64,000 nucleotides of DNA, from the NCBI GenBank assembly GCA_008921705.1, contig VFFE01007506.1, forward strand, positions 616,603-680,602, in the 5' to 3' direction. A program made the translations under genes and the position numbers. Below, piece by piece: positions 1 to 12,600 of the stretch; within the stretch, counting starts at the first letter, position 1; every line of letters begins with the position of its first letter. This DNA is from Burhinus oedicnemus. Lineage: Eukaryota; Chordata; Aves; Charadriiformes; Burhinidae. The notes under the pieces were generated by a model. That model made no database searches and was not told the origin of the DNA. It worked only from the letters and a program-made list of their open reading frames with translations.

Positions 1-774
1 TTCGTCTTCAGGCAAGTAACTTCGCAATTGAAAGAATATTCTTAAGTGGATATTCTTCCCTACTAACATGGAAATGGATTTTGCATTCCATCTGAAGACA
101 TCCACCACTACTGACTTTTTGTCTGTCTTACAGTCTCTTGTAATCAGTGTGATTTTGCAGTCTAAAAACCCAGATACGTAGACATGCTTAGGATGGTGAT
201 AACATCATTTAACTCGTAACTGCAGCACTTCCCTGTTGCCTGAAACACGACTGTTAACCATACTATAGTAGCACAGAGATCTAGTCTGACTTTGGTCTGA
301 TTAATCACATCTCTGTCATGATTTGGACAACCCTTTTTATGATTGACTAAATACATATATTCAGAGAAATACTGCATTCAGCACTCCTTAATGCTGTGAG
401 TTGGCGTGCTGTACAGGTACAATTAGTAGATCAGCTTTACCATGAAACACACTATTGTAAAATATGGAAAGATGCTTCTATCTTTAGAGGAAAGCTGCAG
501 TATTTCTAATAATAGAAGTAACATGGAATTTAAGAGGTTTTAAGTCTTATGAGATCAAGTTATTGTGTTTGACAAATTCTTTAGCACTGGCTGAAAATGC
601 AGAAAAATGTCTTTGGAGATTTAAAAAGTCTCTTGCCTTTCTATCATGTATATTATAAACGATTAAGCTTTGTTGCCTGATATCTACATGGAAAATTAGA
701 AATTACTTCCAATTAACATCTCTATGGCAGGAAAAAAGTTTTTCTAAGTAAATCTCCATAATCAATTTCTCTAG
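1..774 (+). other. FOLH1 intron 9 (3' part)
   Basis: Non-coding sequence up to the exon 10 acceptor. I find no match to the expected exon 9 here, so exons 1-9 must lie upstream of the window. Confidence 0.7.
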
Positions 775-894
775 ACAGATATGTCATCCTGGGAGGGCAC
801 CGTGACTCATGGGTATTTGGTGGCATTGATCCTCAGAGTGGGGCAGCTGTGGTTCATGAGATCGTGAGGAGCTTTGGAAAACTGAAAAGGAAAG
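775..894 (+). CDS. FOLH1: FOLH1 exon 10
   Basis: 120 bp between a CTCTAG acceptor and a GGTAAT donor. It opens with the last two bases of a split Asp codon (phase 1). It encodes [20 protein letters not shown], with the first zinc His (H377 in human GCPII) and the bridging Asp (D387). Confidence 0.92.
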
Positions 895-3800
895 GTAATA
901 TAATTAAAGAATAAAGCACACCAAAATCACTGCTCTGAGCAGTACCCATTGATTTCTCTGGGATTTAAGCATATGCTTAAAATTAAACACGTGTCTCTGA
1001 TCTCTTGAATAAGCACGCTGCTCCGCAGCTGTTAATTAGTTCCCGTTACAACCTTGATATATGTGAGGTACTACTACTCAAAAGAAAGTACACCTAAAGG
1101 AAAATGAAACACAAAATGGGGGATACTGAAATATATATGACATTTAAGTACAATCAATTACTGTGTATTTGAGGCTGGTCAGACTGGATGTTTCAATGGC
1201 CCTACAAAATTGATATAGTGGTGGACTGATCAAGGCTTCATCAGGGCAACATCAAGAACCTTCTCAGCACTTGACTGCAGTTTGGATACAGACCCAAGAA
1301 TAAATAAAGCATGTCTGTGTAATGCAGAAAATAAGCTGTGCAAACATAGTAGGAGGTAATGGTTAAAAATACCTCATGCCTAGTTACATTAGAATGGGAA
1401 CAAATGCCAGCTGTACCCAGTTACTGCTGCTGTCAGAGCAAACGCTGTCTCCCTATTTGATATCCCATGGAAAGAAGCTCTGACATAACTCAAATACTGT
1501 TCTAGAGGAACTTTCTTTGCCTGTTACACTTAAAACCTATTGACATTTAGTTTTCTTTTCATTCCCTCCCAGTTTGTGGATATCAGGGGAAACTGTCTTT
1601 GGATTGCAAGGGAGCAAAAGATGAAAAGGTTCCAGTAGGGCAATAGACCCTGTTTCATTTGGCCTGGATTTAAATCAAATGCAGAACTTCCATGAAAGAT
1701 ATTTGTTTTGAAGGTGATCTGTCAAAGTTACAGGGAATTCCTTAGGTTTTGAAATCTGGCATTTGGGAGACAGGTCAAAGAAATTCAGTAATAGAAATGA
1801 AAACAAGCCAAATACTTTTCTGTCAAAATAGACACTGGTATGCAATGTGTACTAAATTGAACAGAGCAAAAAGAGTAGAAAAACTTTCTTTCAAGAATTT
1901 GGGTGCAAGCACATTATTTTTCCTTGTTCAGAGTTTTAAATTTTAGAAAATTTTCTTGCATTTAAAGCTTAGAGATGAAAAAGAATACATTATTTGGCAC
2001 AATATTGAAGTAGAAGTGAGATTGCTACAAAATTAGCAAACCATGATTAGATTAGATTGGATTAGTGAGGAAGTTGGTGTTAAAGTTCCTTAAACACGCT
2101 TCTTTCCCCACAGATAGGGATAAAAGATGAGCCTCAGAAGAATGACATTTGTTTTCATGTTAGCATGTAACAAGCAGTCTTTATTTATGTAATATAGTTT
2201 TCATGGTCTTTTATTGCAGGATGGAGGCCAAGGAGAACAGTGATATTTGCAAGCTGGGATGCAGAGGAATTTGGCCTGCTAGGATCAACAGAATGGGCTG
2301 AGGTAAACCAATAGTGTTCAAAGAGAAACTTTCACAGCGGCAGGTCTTTGAGAAATCTGTACCAGAAAGCAAGACTTCTTCCCTCCCTCCCTCTGTCTTC
2401 TTTACACACACACACACACGCACTCTCTTAGGTTTCCTTTTGAACTACCAAGAATATATGGCTCCTTGCAGTATATGATGTCTTTCCCTGAAACAGCTGT
2501 TACTTCTGTGGATGGGAAAGTAATTTTCAGGGAAAAAACGTTCATCAGCATTTTCTTCCTCTTTTTCTTCTCATAGGAAAATGCCAAAGTATTGCAAGCA
2601 CGAGGAGTGGCTTATATCAATGCAGATTCCTCCATCGAAGGTACATAGTTTTGATTGTGTTATACAGGAATAGTGACGGTACATACAGATGACTGGGAGG
2701 CATTTTGTCCTGGAGATCCATGAAAGCTTCAGTATGATAATGTTGTTGCATTAGTTCAGGAGTAGATATGGGGGGAAACTGTGACCCAGAATCATAAAGT
2801 ATCCTTTAGATATTCCTGTTGTTTCAGGGAAGAAGTCCATGACAGTAGCCACGCTATTTGGGAAGTCATGGGGAGGGAAAAGAACTGTTATGCCCCTGTC
2901 AGCCATTCTATGGCAACTCTTTAGAGTCAGCTTCTCCTGTTATAATGTGCATAATAAACATAGGGACGTAAGAAAAGCTTTTAAGGGTTGCTTCAAAAGC
3001 TGGGCTGTAATTCATCTTCACCAGTACAAATGCACTGACAAGATCACAGGAAAACTCTTCTACAGGGAGAATCAGTTTGTTCTTTGTAGAGACTGTAGCT
3101 CTCTAGTCCCTTTCTTATTAACAAACAATGGCACGAGGTTTCAGCTGAGTAAAATTTGCTTCTTCAAATAAGCAGTTTTTCCTGTTTTTCAGGAAACTAC
3201 ACACTGCGAGTGGATTGCACACCACTGATGTACAGACTGGTGTACAGTCTGACTAAAGAGGTAATATTGCTTGAAATTTTTAGCCAGCATGTTCAGTGCT
3301 CACCGGATGGGGCTTTGTGTATAAAATATGATGTCAGATGTTTCTTTCTTTTCTGACTGCAGTACCCCTTGTAAGTCGAGAGCTAAGTAACTGGAACTTT
3401 TTCCCAGGAGTGGCAAAGGGATTTCAAGTTTGTACCTTTAAATTATTAGTTATTTGGGATTAGGGGATTTTTCCACTCCTCCTATGAAAGTATTCCTTCT
3501 AAGAACAAAAGAATAAAAAAATGTTGTGAGCCAGATGACAGAAACAAGCACAAACCTGGCTACCCAGTCCAGCTACTACAGTGCCCATGGTAGTGGAACA
3601 CTCTGACTCCCTTTAGGCAGAGGAAGAAATTAGGTTTGCTACAGTGTTGTTTTTAGCATGATGTGGCAGGTTTGATCAATGTGCTCAGCTTCAATGTACC
3701 CTGTTAGATGTTCATTGGCTCTGAACATGGTGCTCTCACACGTGTTTGTGTGGCACACAAAATCAGAAAATAGCCTGCCCATCTTAGATGTAAGATGTCC

Positions 3801-6800
3801 CTTGCTTTGAGAGTGGGTCTTAGAGTCTGACACTAACGGGCTTTTTATTTCTGGGGTTTTTTTCTGTTCATCTGTATTAAAGCATGAACATTTGATTAGT
3901 CTTCTTTTTGTGTGTTTTATATATACAATGTACATTCAACTACGGTATATGTTTTATGAATCTACTATATCTGTCTTCATCTGCTGTATATATTCAGTCA
4001 TCTGTCTTTCTCAGGGTCATTAATTTGTTATCTCTTGGAAGCTGGCATTAAACTGGTACAAAAGTAAAGGAAATGTAGTAATTCAATATAACCATTTTCT
4101 GGCAATTGAAAGACAACAAATAAAATTTAACTCTGTTAAAATTGGGTGCCCAGATAAAGATATTTCAGTCCTGAACTACAGAAGAACTGATCACCTGCAG
4201 TTCCCATGGTAACTTGTGCTAAGTGCAGGTATTCAGAACAGTCAGAAAATCAGGTCAGCAGTCTAAGTTTGGGCACCAAGAGGAATCGTTAAAATGTTGG
4301 CCTAAATACCAGTAAACGTGGTTGTATAACCCATCCTGGGGCTGGGAAGCAGCAATAAAGGCTGAAGAATGCGTGTAACCACAGCTTGTTGGTAGCTGAT
4401 GTCTGAAGAGCATGCTGATCAGAAAGCAGGTCCCGTGTGATCTCATCCAAAGTTAATCTGTGACAAAAAGTGTTAATGCTATTAACGCTGTTCTGTGAAC
4501 AATAGCTTCAAGACCAAAAATCCAAATATATTATTTTTATTTTTATTTCTGTTGTGGAGTGATTCTTAGGTAGTAAATATAGATATTAATAATAGAATAG
4601 ATATTAATAATCTTTAATAGATTAAACATAATAAAACCTCAGCAACCCACCAATAAAAAGGAAAGATGAAAATATACCCACAGTCTTTAACCTGCTCAGT
4701 AATCTGGAAAGTAGTCAGAGTGATAGGAATGAACTTTAGGACGATTATGATTTGTATACCTCTCTAGCAGCTATGATGACATAAACACCAAGTACTATAC
4801 ACTTTGCCCTTCTAAGGTTACTGCTGCATCCATGAAAATAATTTTTGTGAACTAAAACAAGGTAGAAACAATTTTGAATTAACCCAAGACAAAATGGTTT
4901 GAAATTTCCTGCCACAGCGAAACAAAAAGTTTTGGTTTTGTGAGGGTTTTTTGAGTTGAATATTTAAATTAAATGGCTGAAAATCTCATAAAGAAATATC
5001 AAAATGTAAATATTGACTTAAAATGTTTTGCTTTCCCTGTGCTTTCTTCCATTTAAAATTACCTATTTTTAGCAAATAAACTATTCCTCTGGAAAATGCT
5101 ATGCATTTGAAATGTCAAAATGGAAATGCAGAAATGTTGAGGGACTTAAGACTGTGACTTATTAATTGCCCTAAGCCATAGGCTTTATGTGATGACAGGT
5201 TGTAGATTTTTTGCTTGGTAACATTTAAAATTTCACCCTTTGTCTTTTTTTACATTAAACTTTTTCTAGATACCAAGTCCTGATGAGGGGTTTGAAGGAA
5301 AATCTCTTTATGAGAGCTGGTATAAAAAAAATCCGTCAAGAGAATACAAAGACGTCCCCAGGTCAGTGACAGAAGAAAATAAACGATATACCAAAAGTTA
5401 CTATAACTTGCAGAGTGTGTGTTTTAACAAAATATCCACTTGAAAAACTGAGCCCCTAAAAGAAATGGTGGGATTCTCAGCTGGTATAAATTTCAGTTTT
5501 ATTGATTGCAGCTGTTACACACTTGTACTACAATTTTGTGAACTTGCCTTCGTAGCATGAACAGGAAGCTTTATATATGGAAAGTAAAGTGTAGTTTATA
5601 GAGATTTAGACTAAAATAAGGGTTGTATGCACAAGCCAGCAGCAGGCATACAAGATGCTAAACACAGCAGCTTTCCCTCACACTTGCATCTGAGTTTGGG
5701 TGGCCAGGAAGCACATCAGACAGGTTTTTACAACACTGTCCTTCAAAATTACCAGGGTTTCTCTATAGAGGCTCATGGAGCCACGCTAGTACTGCTGTGT
5801 TTTCTCTAAGTTGAGAGCTTCAGATAGTGGAAGTTCAGTAGGAGGAAGGTCATGGGGTCTTCTCAATGATTAAAGACAGTGAGTTAAATTCTCTTCTTGA
5901 GAGTTTGATTGCTCTGCCCCTGAAAATGATGACTCTGCTTCTCCGAGAATGCAATTGATGAGATGCATGTAACGTAGGGGTCACAGGCAATTCATGGTAT
6001 ATTGATAGAAAGAGCGGACTAGGGAAAGACTGTAGTGACTGTGACTACAGAATAAATAATTACCACAGTAATTATAATTATTAGTATTGGAAGCAAACTA
6101 AAATTATACTTTAAGTATTGTCACTCAAGGCATTTTCCTCTTTCTTGTTAAAAGAATAAATAAACTAGGTTCTGGCAATGACTTTGAAGTCTTTTTTCAA
6201 CGTCTTGGCATTGCTTCAGGCAGAGCACGTTACAGTAAGAATTGGGTAAGTCTATGTCTTTGTGATTTTGTCTCCCCTGTAGCTGCCTGAATAATATCAT
6301 CCGTTGAGCCATTTAGACTGCTAGGTTTTTGGTGTAGTTCAGTTTAGTGTGTCAGAGTGGAGTCCCAGTTCATTACTAGAACTCTGTGTGCTACTGCAAC
6401 ATAAATATTTAATAAATAGGAATGGTCAGCTTGGTGAACTTCGCTAAGGGTAAATGGATGCGCTCAGAATTACCTATGGTTGATGGAGGCTTATGAGTGG
6501 CTTATGATGACTTTCGAATGATTTATAATAACTTAGGAAGCTTTGAATTCAAAGTGTTTCATGTTTTGTCGAAAATATGGGTTTGACTCTGGAGCATACT
6601 GTTAGATGAGACTAACTGAGAAATATTCAAGGAGCAATCTATTCAATGTGGTCTTTTCCTCTGAAAAGGCATATCCAAAGACGCAAACAGAAATGACTGT
6701 TGAGATCGAAGCAAAGAGAGGAAGGGCAATCTCACCTTTATTTAGCCAATTAAAAGTTATGTGTCTCTTCTTAGCTACCTTCTTTAGGCTCTGCACATGG

Positions 6801-9800
6801 TCATTGGAGAGAGGCATCTCCAAATGACCGTTCATCTCATCATAGGTTGATGTCTAAGAGAGCCACCACTGAGCAGTTCTCATTTGACTGTCTGTCAGTG
6901 TTAGTGTGACCTGAACACTTAACTTCACAGTGCTTTGAATCCCACAGCAAAGGTTTTCAAGCAAAGATGAAGTATCCACAGCTGAATAATGGTTTTGTTT
7001 GGGTTTGTTTGTTTCAGAATGTAGAAAAATATAGCAGCTATCCAGTTTACCACAGTGTCTATGAAACCTATGAAATTGTGGAGAGGTTTTATGATCCCAC
7101 TTTCAAGAATCATCTGACAGTAGCTCAGGTACGGGGAGGGCTGGTGTTTGAATTGGCCAACTCCCTTGTGCTTCCTTTTGACTGTAGAGATTATGCATCA
7201 GCTGTGAGCAACTATGCTCACATCATCTATAATTTGTCAAGGAATCATGAAGAGGAACTGGCAACATACAATGTATCCTTTGGTACGTACAGTCTTTCAT
7301 CACGCTCCTCCTCTGTTAATGCTAGCAGTGCCTTATCTTAATGTATGTCTTAGTCATGACCTGGTATTTCATTGAATCATAGAATCACAGAATGGTTTAG
7401 GCTGGAAGGGACCTTAAAGATCATCTAGTTCCAGCCCCCGCTGCCATGAGCAAGGACACCTCCCACTAGACCTGGTTGCTCAATGCCTCATCCAACCTGG
7501 CCTTGAACAATTCCAGGGATGGGGCCTCCACAGCTTCCCTGGGCAACCTGTTCCAGTGCCTCACCACCCACAGAGTGAAAAATTTCTTCCTGAGATCTGA
7601 TCTAAATCTGCTCTCTTCCAGTTTGAAGCCATTACCCCTCGTCCTGTCACTACATGCCCTTGTAAAAAGTCCCTCTCCAGCTTTCTTGTGGGCCCCTTTC
7701 AGATACTGGAAGGCTGCTGTCAGGTCTCCCCAGAGCCTTCTCTTCTCCAGGCTGAACAACCCCGACTCTCTCAATCTGTCCTGATTTACCTTGTGCTGTA
7801 TGAACAGTAAATAAAACAAGAGTCACATCCTCTAATAATTGGAAATTTGAGTATTTTGCCACTAGTATGCCTGTGTAGAGACTATGCCACTGCCAGGTAG
7901 AGCTAACACTTACAGTCGCATGTTCTTTGACCTGTGCATGGTCCACCAATGTTGGCAACAAGATATCGTTGTCTTGGTTCCTGAAAAAAAATCATACTGC
8001 TTTGCAGCTTATGGTGTTGGATAATTCTCTGTCCAACACTGACCATAGGATAATACAGGTTAGAAGGAACCTCGAGAGGTCTCTAGGTCAACCTGCCCAA
8101 AGCAGAGTCAGCTCTGAGGTCAGACCATGTTGCTCAGAGCTTTATCCCATCTGGTCTTAAAAATCTTCAAGGACAGAGACTACAGAACCTCTCTGGACCA
8201 CAGTGTTTGACTGTCCTCAGGATGAAAAGTATGTTCCTTATATACAGTCAGAACTTCTCTTGTTTCAGTTTATGGGCACATGATGGCAAGTGCAAGCATC
8301 ATGAGCAGTTTACCTTGGGGTTTGGTCAGGCAGGAATGGTTCATTCCTATGCAACAATAGGGATCTTGTGCTGGTGTGTGAAATATTATTTCATATTATA
8401 GGGATTCACAATATGCCTCCTGCCTCAGAAGCCTTTATTTTATTGATAACATTATATACTATTCAGTTTAGGACTTGGCTGCTAATAATGAATATTGGGC
8501 ACGTGTGCACGCACACACACACATACACACATACTCAGTCTTTCTCAAAACTCTGCATGTGTGGAGGCACATACCAATAAAACAGGTTTTTGGGATTTAT
8601 AAAAACCCAGACCTACCTGAACAGTCTGGTTCTGGCAATGCATGCTCTAGTTTTTGGTATTTCTGTACATTCTTCAAGTAGCAAACAATAAGCAATATTC
8701 ACAAAAATACTGATTTCTATTGTCTCCAAGGCAAGTTTGCACACAGAATTACATAGTTTTTAGTGTAGATGAGGTCATCTGATTTTTGTCCAGTGAGAAT
8801 TGACAGATCATGATCACAGTGAAAGATAAAGCTTTCATTTGAAGAATTTGCTTTGTTAAATGATTCCTTCAGAATTTCAAGTTAAATGCTTCCTTCCTAC
8901 TCCCTCAGATGCTCTCTTTTCAGCTGTGAAGAATTTTACAGAAGTTGCTGCTAGCTTTCATGAGAGACTGCAACAAATAGATATCGATAAGTAAGTTTAA
9001 CTTTTTCTTTCAGTCAAATACTCCATGTAGTCCTCTGGGCTCAGAGGGTATAGTCTTCACTTGCATTTAGTCCCCTGAGTAATCTTGGTGACAAATGACT
9101 GTCAGTCATTATGGATTATGGAAATGACTGTCCTTATGGATTCTTGTCTTTAAGGAACTGGTTACTCTAGGAAACAAAGTATAGGAATATTGAATTAGCA
9201 GACATCAGAGACACCACAGAGCCTGGGAATCTAGCCATGTTAGCTTCAAATAGTGTCCAAGGTAATTAGTGTCAATTCTTGACAGGTTTTAGTTGAGGTG
9301 CCATGCCAGGATGTTACATGGATGTGACTAGAATGCTGGTTAGCATGAGCATAGCCAGCTCAGGTGTGTAACTCCCTCCAAGTAGAGACACATCCTAGGC
9401 TTTTGTCACTGGGTTATTAAAGAACAAATGTTGACTTGTGGTCTTCGGGTGCCAGCACTCTAGTTTTCAAGATACTGGTACCACTTAATGGAAAAAAAAA
9501 AAATAATCTGTACCATGATTGTAGTTGTGGCAAGCTGTTTGGCGAGCTTTCCCAAAATTCTATGCACCACCTATGCCAAAAGGCCTAATTTGCACTTGAC
9601 TTAATTCTTAATTTATTCTTTATAGGCCATGCCCAGAATGAGAAGCTAAATTTCCCTTTATATATACATATGTGTATGTTGCATTTCTTGGGAAAAATCT
9701 AATTTAGCCATATGCTTACCCTTATGGAAGACTTGTGAGAATAAAAACCATCTTTTTAATGGCAGCAATTTTCAAGATAAATGAGTTAACAAAAAGTTCC

Positions 9801-11981
9801 TCTGTAAAATGTGACATTTATGTCATGTGACATATATGTGACATTTTCAAAATGGTTTCATTGATGGATGGCCTAAATCTAAGCTTTAATTCAACAAACC
9901 AGTTTCAGTTTCCACTTACACCGATGTAAACTTGAAAAAATTTAATCGATGCAAGTAGAATTACTCCAGGCTTACAGTGATACAAATTTTACCATTTTTT
10001 CTTGGTGAGTGCCTTTGAAGTGCTACAATAAGTTACTTTGGATGTAAACTACCATATATTCATTATAATCTTCTTCACAGTTCTTTTATTTGTTAAGCAT
10101 CAATAGTATGCTCAGAGCTATTCAAAGCACACAGACACAGATGGTCTCTGCTCTAGGGAATTTACAATCTGCTTTCAGAAAAACACAATTCTTGAATGAT
10201 TCAAAAGATGATTCTAACATCACAAAGTTCCTGTTTCTCAGATGTTGTGGTTTTACATAAAAATAAATGATTTTATTGAAGTAACTTGCAGCTGGTTGGC
10301 TTTGTGGAAAATAAGGTCTTTAGAAAACTGCGGTACAAAAGAAGAGGATGGTCTGCCTAAGCATCCTAATGCAAAGGAGATAAAGGAATAAGGTGCAACA
10401 TGAGACGAAATGTCTGAAAGTCTCTGTCTTCCTTGACACTATTCCTTAGTCTTTAAAAACAGCTTTACGAGTCTTTCAGGTTATGAACCAGACTGTCTTA
10501 CAGTACAGATCAGCATAATTCTGTCATGCAGGTTAGCTGACTTGAGCTACACTTTAACAGCTCAGATCTACTGTCCTTCAGAAATCCAGAGCTGTATACA
10601 CTGGGGCATGGGATAAGAGTGGGCTAAATACTTTATAGCTAACATATTCCTTGGTTTTCTTTTTAGCCTACTTACTGTCAGATCACTAAATGATCAGCTC
10701 ATGTTTCTAGAAAGGGCTTTCATCGATCCTCTTGGATTACCTGGCAGGCCATTCTATAGGTAAGAAAGGCTTATTTTTCACTTTCTGCCTGGAGTACCCT
10801 ATGACAATTCCTTTAAGATTTACAGGTCTCTCAATGGAGTTGTAATGGTTTTTTTCAACATGGTTAAAGTAGGTTAAACAGGACAAATAAGATTGAAAAG
10901 GGAAGACAATATTAGGGAAAACTTCAGTGAGATACACTCTACAGAATGAGGAAGAGTCTTGCTGGAAGCCTATTCAGATCAATAAACCCATTTCAGTTGA
11001 TTTTCATGGGCTTCTAAACAGATCTAAAAGTTTGGCTGTGGACTCAGTTCAAGTAACTTCAGTGGTAAAGAGTCTTTAGGAAGTTATTATGATTTGAAAG
11101 TGAAATAGGGTGTAATTGAAGTACCTATAATTTGATCAATTATAGCACAACAGTCATGCTAGCAAATAGAGTGTAGAGGGCAGTACTTCAACAGCAGTGA
11201 AGTGAATTCAGTAGTTCTGTCATCCAGTTCAAGAAGTAAATCTTGTTTGAGAGGCAGAATAGTCAAGCCAAGTCTAGATTTTTGGTCCTTCTACCAATCT
11301 GCATAATTCAGAACAGTAATCTTTCCACTAAAAAGTAACTGTAGAAGGAGAACTTAAGATCTACAGTCCTTGTACTCCTCATAGCTTCTGATAAAAAATC
11401 TTTTGAGAACAGTCTCTTGTTAAAACATCAGCTTTTCTACCTCAAAGCATGCCTGTATCTGTTGGAGATTGTGTATATCTTTGAGAAAAGAAGCTGCCTT
11501 TTTTAAATCTCTCCATTTCATCTAAAATGAGGGAGAGGAAAGTACTTTACTCAACTTTATCTCAAGTCTTCTTAGCTATAAAGTTCTGGAATTCACATAG
11601 TATAATTTAGCTTATATTATTTTCTTGCTTCATAGATTATAGGTACTATTGCTGCAATAATCTTTTTTATTTACATCTTCAGTGTCAAGAATTTAGCAGA
11701 TGATATAGAAACAGGTTAGTTTTATTCAGAAAATAATATGTTTTCCTAATGCAGAATATTGGTTTTTTTTTTCCCCTCAACTTCCCCACAGACATGTCAT
11801 CTTTGCTCCAAGCAGCCATAACAAGTATGCAGGAGAATCATTCCCAGGGATCTATGATGCCATATTTGACATTAAAAACAAAGCTGATCAACATGAAGCC
11901 TGGGAAGAAGTTAAGAGGCAGATTTCCATTGCAGCCTTCACTGTACAGGCAGCAGCAGAAACACTGAAAGAAGTAGCATAA
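775..11981 (+). CDS. FOLH1: FOLH1 (glutamate carboxypeptidase II), 3' half, exons 10-19
   Basis: Partial gene cut by the left window edge. Ten exons (775-894, 2220-2302, 2577-2640, 3193-3260, 5270-5361, 6155-6245, 7018-7282, 8909-8990, 10667-10759, 11792-11981) join in frame to 381 whole codons plus a TAA stop, all with GT-AG introns. The product is a type II membrane M28B peptidase that cleaves C-terminal glutamate from N-acetyl-aspartyl-glutamate and folylpolyglutamate. Visible in order: the zinc motifs GGHRDSW and GGIDP, DAEEFG (catalytic and zinc glutamates), NADSSIEG (zinc aspartate), the arginine of [14 protein letters not shown] (arginine patch), PVYHS (Tyr and zinc His), SSHNKY (S1' Lys-Tyr) and the helical C-terminal domain. 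GSGNDF keeps the asparagine typical of FOLH1, and [13 protein letters not shown] and FEVFFQRLG also match FOLH1 better than NAALAD2. No frameshift or stop is seen, so the copy looks functional. Confidence 0.9.
2220..2302 (+). CDS. FOLH1: FOLH1 exon 11
   Basis: 83 bp after TTGCAG. It encodes the [18 protein letters not shown] segment through STEWAE. The EE pair gives the general-base and zinc glutamates (E424/E425 in human GCPII); the two later Glu residues match the calcium-site positions of GCPII. Confidence 0.93.
2404..2419. repeat. (AC)8 dinucleotide repeat
   Basis: An uninterrupted AC run in FOLH1 intron 11, followed by CGCACTCTC. Confidence 0.9.
2577..2640 (+). CDS. FOLH1: FOLH1 exon 12
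   Basis: 64 bp, starting in phase 0 and ending with a split Gly codon. It encodes a segment ending INADSSIEG; the Asp is the zinc ligand equivalent to human D453. Confidence 0.92.
3193..3260 (+). CDS. FOLH1: FOLH1 exon 13
   Basis: 68 bp after TTTTTCAG. It encodes [19 protein letters not shown] followed by TKE. The Arg matches human R463, part of the arginine patch that binds acidic P1 side chains. Confidence 0.92.
5270..5361 (+). CDS. FOLH1: FOLH1 exon 14
   Basis: 92 bp after TTTTTCTAG, encoding [17 protein letters not shown] and ending in DVPR with a split Arg codon. The donor is CAG/GTCAGT. Confidence 0.9.
6155..6245 (+). CDS. FOLH1: FOLH1 exon 15
   Basis: 91 bp. It encodes [18 protein letters not shown] and then [12 protein letters not shown]. 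The N of GSGND is the FOLH1-type residue (N519) that separates this gene from NAALAD2, and the SGRARY arginines equal R534 and R536. The acceptor TTAAAAG has a short polypyrimidine tract. Confidence 0.92.
7018..7282 (+). CDS. FOLH1: FOLH1 exon 16
   Basis: 265 bp after GTTTCAG. It holds [14 protein letters not shown], with the last zinc His (H553) and its neighbouring Tyr (Y552), followed by the start of the helical C-terminal domain ([24 protein letters not shown]). It ends in phase 1 at GTACGT. Confidence 0.94.
7371..7788 (-). mobile_element. CR1 LINE, 5'-truncated (FOLH1 intron 16)
   Basis: Read on the minus strand it ends in the CR1 tail ATTCTGTGATTCTATGATTC. The body encodes the characteristic C-terminal ORF2 phrases ([35 protein letters not shown]). 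About 0.42 kb remains. The frame is broken towards its 5' end. Antisense to FOLH1. Confidence 0.92.
8030..8275 (-). mobile_element. Degraded CR1 fragment (FOLH1 intron 16)
   Basis: On the + strand it reads ATAGGATAATACAGGTTAGA, then AGCAGAGTCAGCTCTGAGGT and a TTGTTTCAGTTTATGGGCAC end. This layout is shared with the CR1 copy at 16.8 kb. It is more diverged than the neighbouring copy, so it is an older insertion. Boundaries are approximate. Confidence 0.7.
8512..8533. repeat. CA-rich microsatellite
   Basis: An impure (CA)n run with AT interruptions in FOLH1 intron 16. Confidence 0.8.
8909..8990 (+). CDS. FOLH1: FOLH1 exon 17
   Basis: 82 bp after CTCCCTCAG, encoding [20 protein letters not shown] of the helical domain and ending in phase 2 at a consensus GTAAGT donor. 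Confidence 0.9.
10667..10759 (+). CDS. FOLH1: FOLH1 exon 18
   Basis: 93 bp after TTTTTAG. It encodes a helical-domain segment with [20 protein letters not shown] and ends in a split Arg codon before GTAAGA. Confidence 0.92.
11792..11981 (+). CDS. FOLH1: FOLH1 exon 19 (terminal coding exon)
   Basis: 190 bp after CCCCACAG. It encodes [19 protein letters not shown] (Lys and Tyr of the S1' glutarate sensor, K699/Y700 in human) and ends TLKEVA followed by TAA. It is unusually similar to the NAALAD2 last exon (see findings). Confidence 0.93.
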
Positions 11982-12600
11982 ATATCAACGACATAATCGT
12001 CAACGAAGACTACATATGGCAGTTTGCAGAAGCCTTAAAAATGGAGCTTTTAAAAACACTATACGGATTATTACAAAGAAAACAAAATCAAAAAAATCTT
12101 TTTCTTTGCAAATAATATGCCCAAGTGGAACGCATTTAGCAATGTTAACAGGTAATGTACTCCATTTGGAGAGATCAGGCTTTAGATAACTTCTGAACTG
12201 AGAGTGAAAAAGTTTCATGTTTTCTCTCAGCTTCATATTTTAAGAATTGCTAACCACTGGATTTATTTTCAGAGCTTTGAATTTTGCTAGCTTATTGTTA
12301 TAGCACTACTCATTAGGAAACCAGAACTCATATCATGTTTCTGTCAGTTTCTAATTTTGTTGTTGACTTTTTATTATTTACCTTGGACTTGCGTAATTAT
12401 ACTCCAAGATAGCCCTTTCAGCTCTCCTTTTACACAGAGAGTCATGTATGAAGATGGGAAAACTGTCACATACTGTGTGAGGGATGTATAATGATCATTA
12501 CAAGTTTTGGGCAGCCAGCCCAGAATACTCATCCATGACAGTCTTCTCTTCACATGCTGAGTCTTGCAGCTGTTTGCAAATAAAATTAAGCAAGAAGCCT
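11982..12600 (+). terminator. FOLH1: FOLH1 3' UTR with candidate polyadenylation signal
   Basis: A non-coding stretch follows the TAA. An AATAAA hexamer at 12,579-12,584 is the first good polyadenylation signal I see, giving a 3' UTR of about 0.6 kb. Cleavage site inferred, not seen. Confidence 0.5.

Larger units (their letters stand above)
895..11791 (+). other. FOLH1 introns 10-18
   Basis: Intron lengths are 1325, 274, 552, 2009, 793, 772, 1626, 1676 and 1032 bp. Intron 11 holds a short AC repeat and intron 16 holds two CR1 fragments plus a CA-rich stretch. I see nothing else beyond unique AT-rich sequence. Small open frames in these introns lack family motifs. Confidence 0.75.
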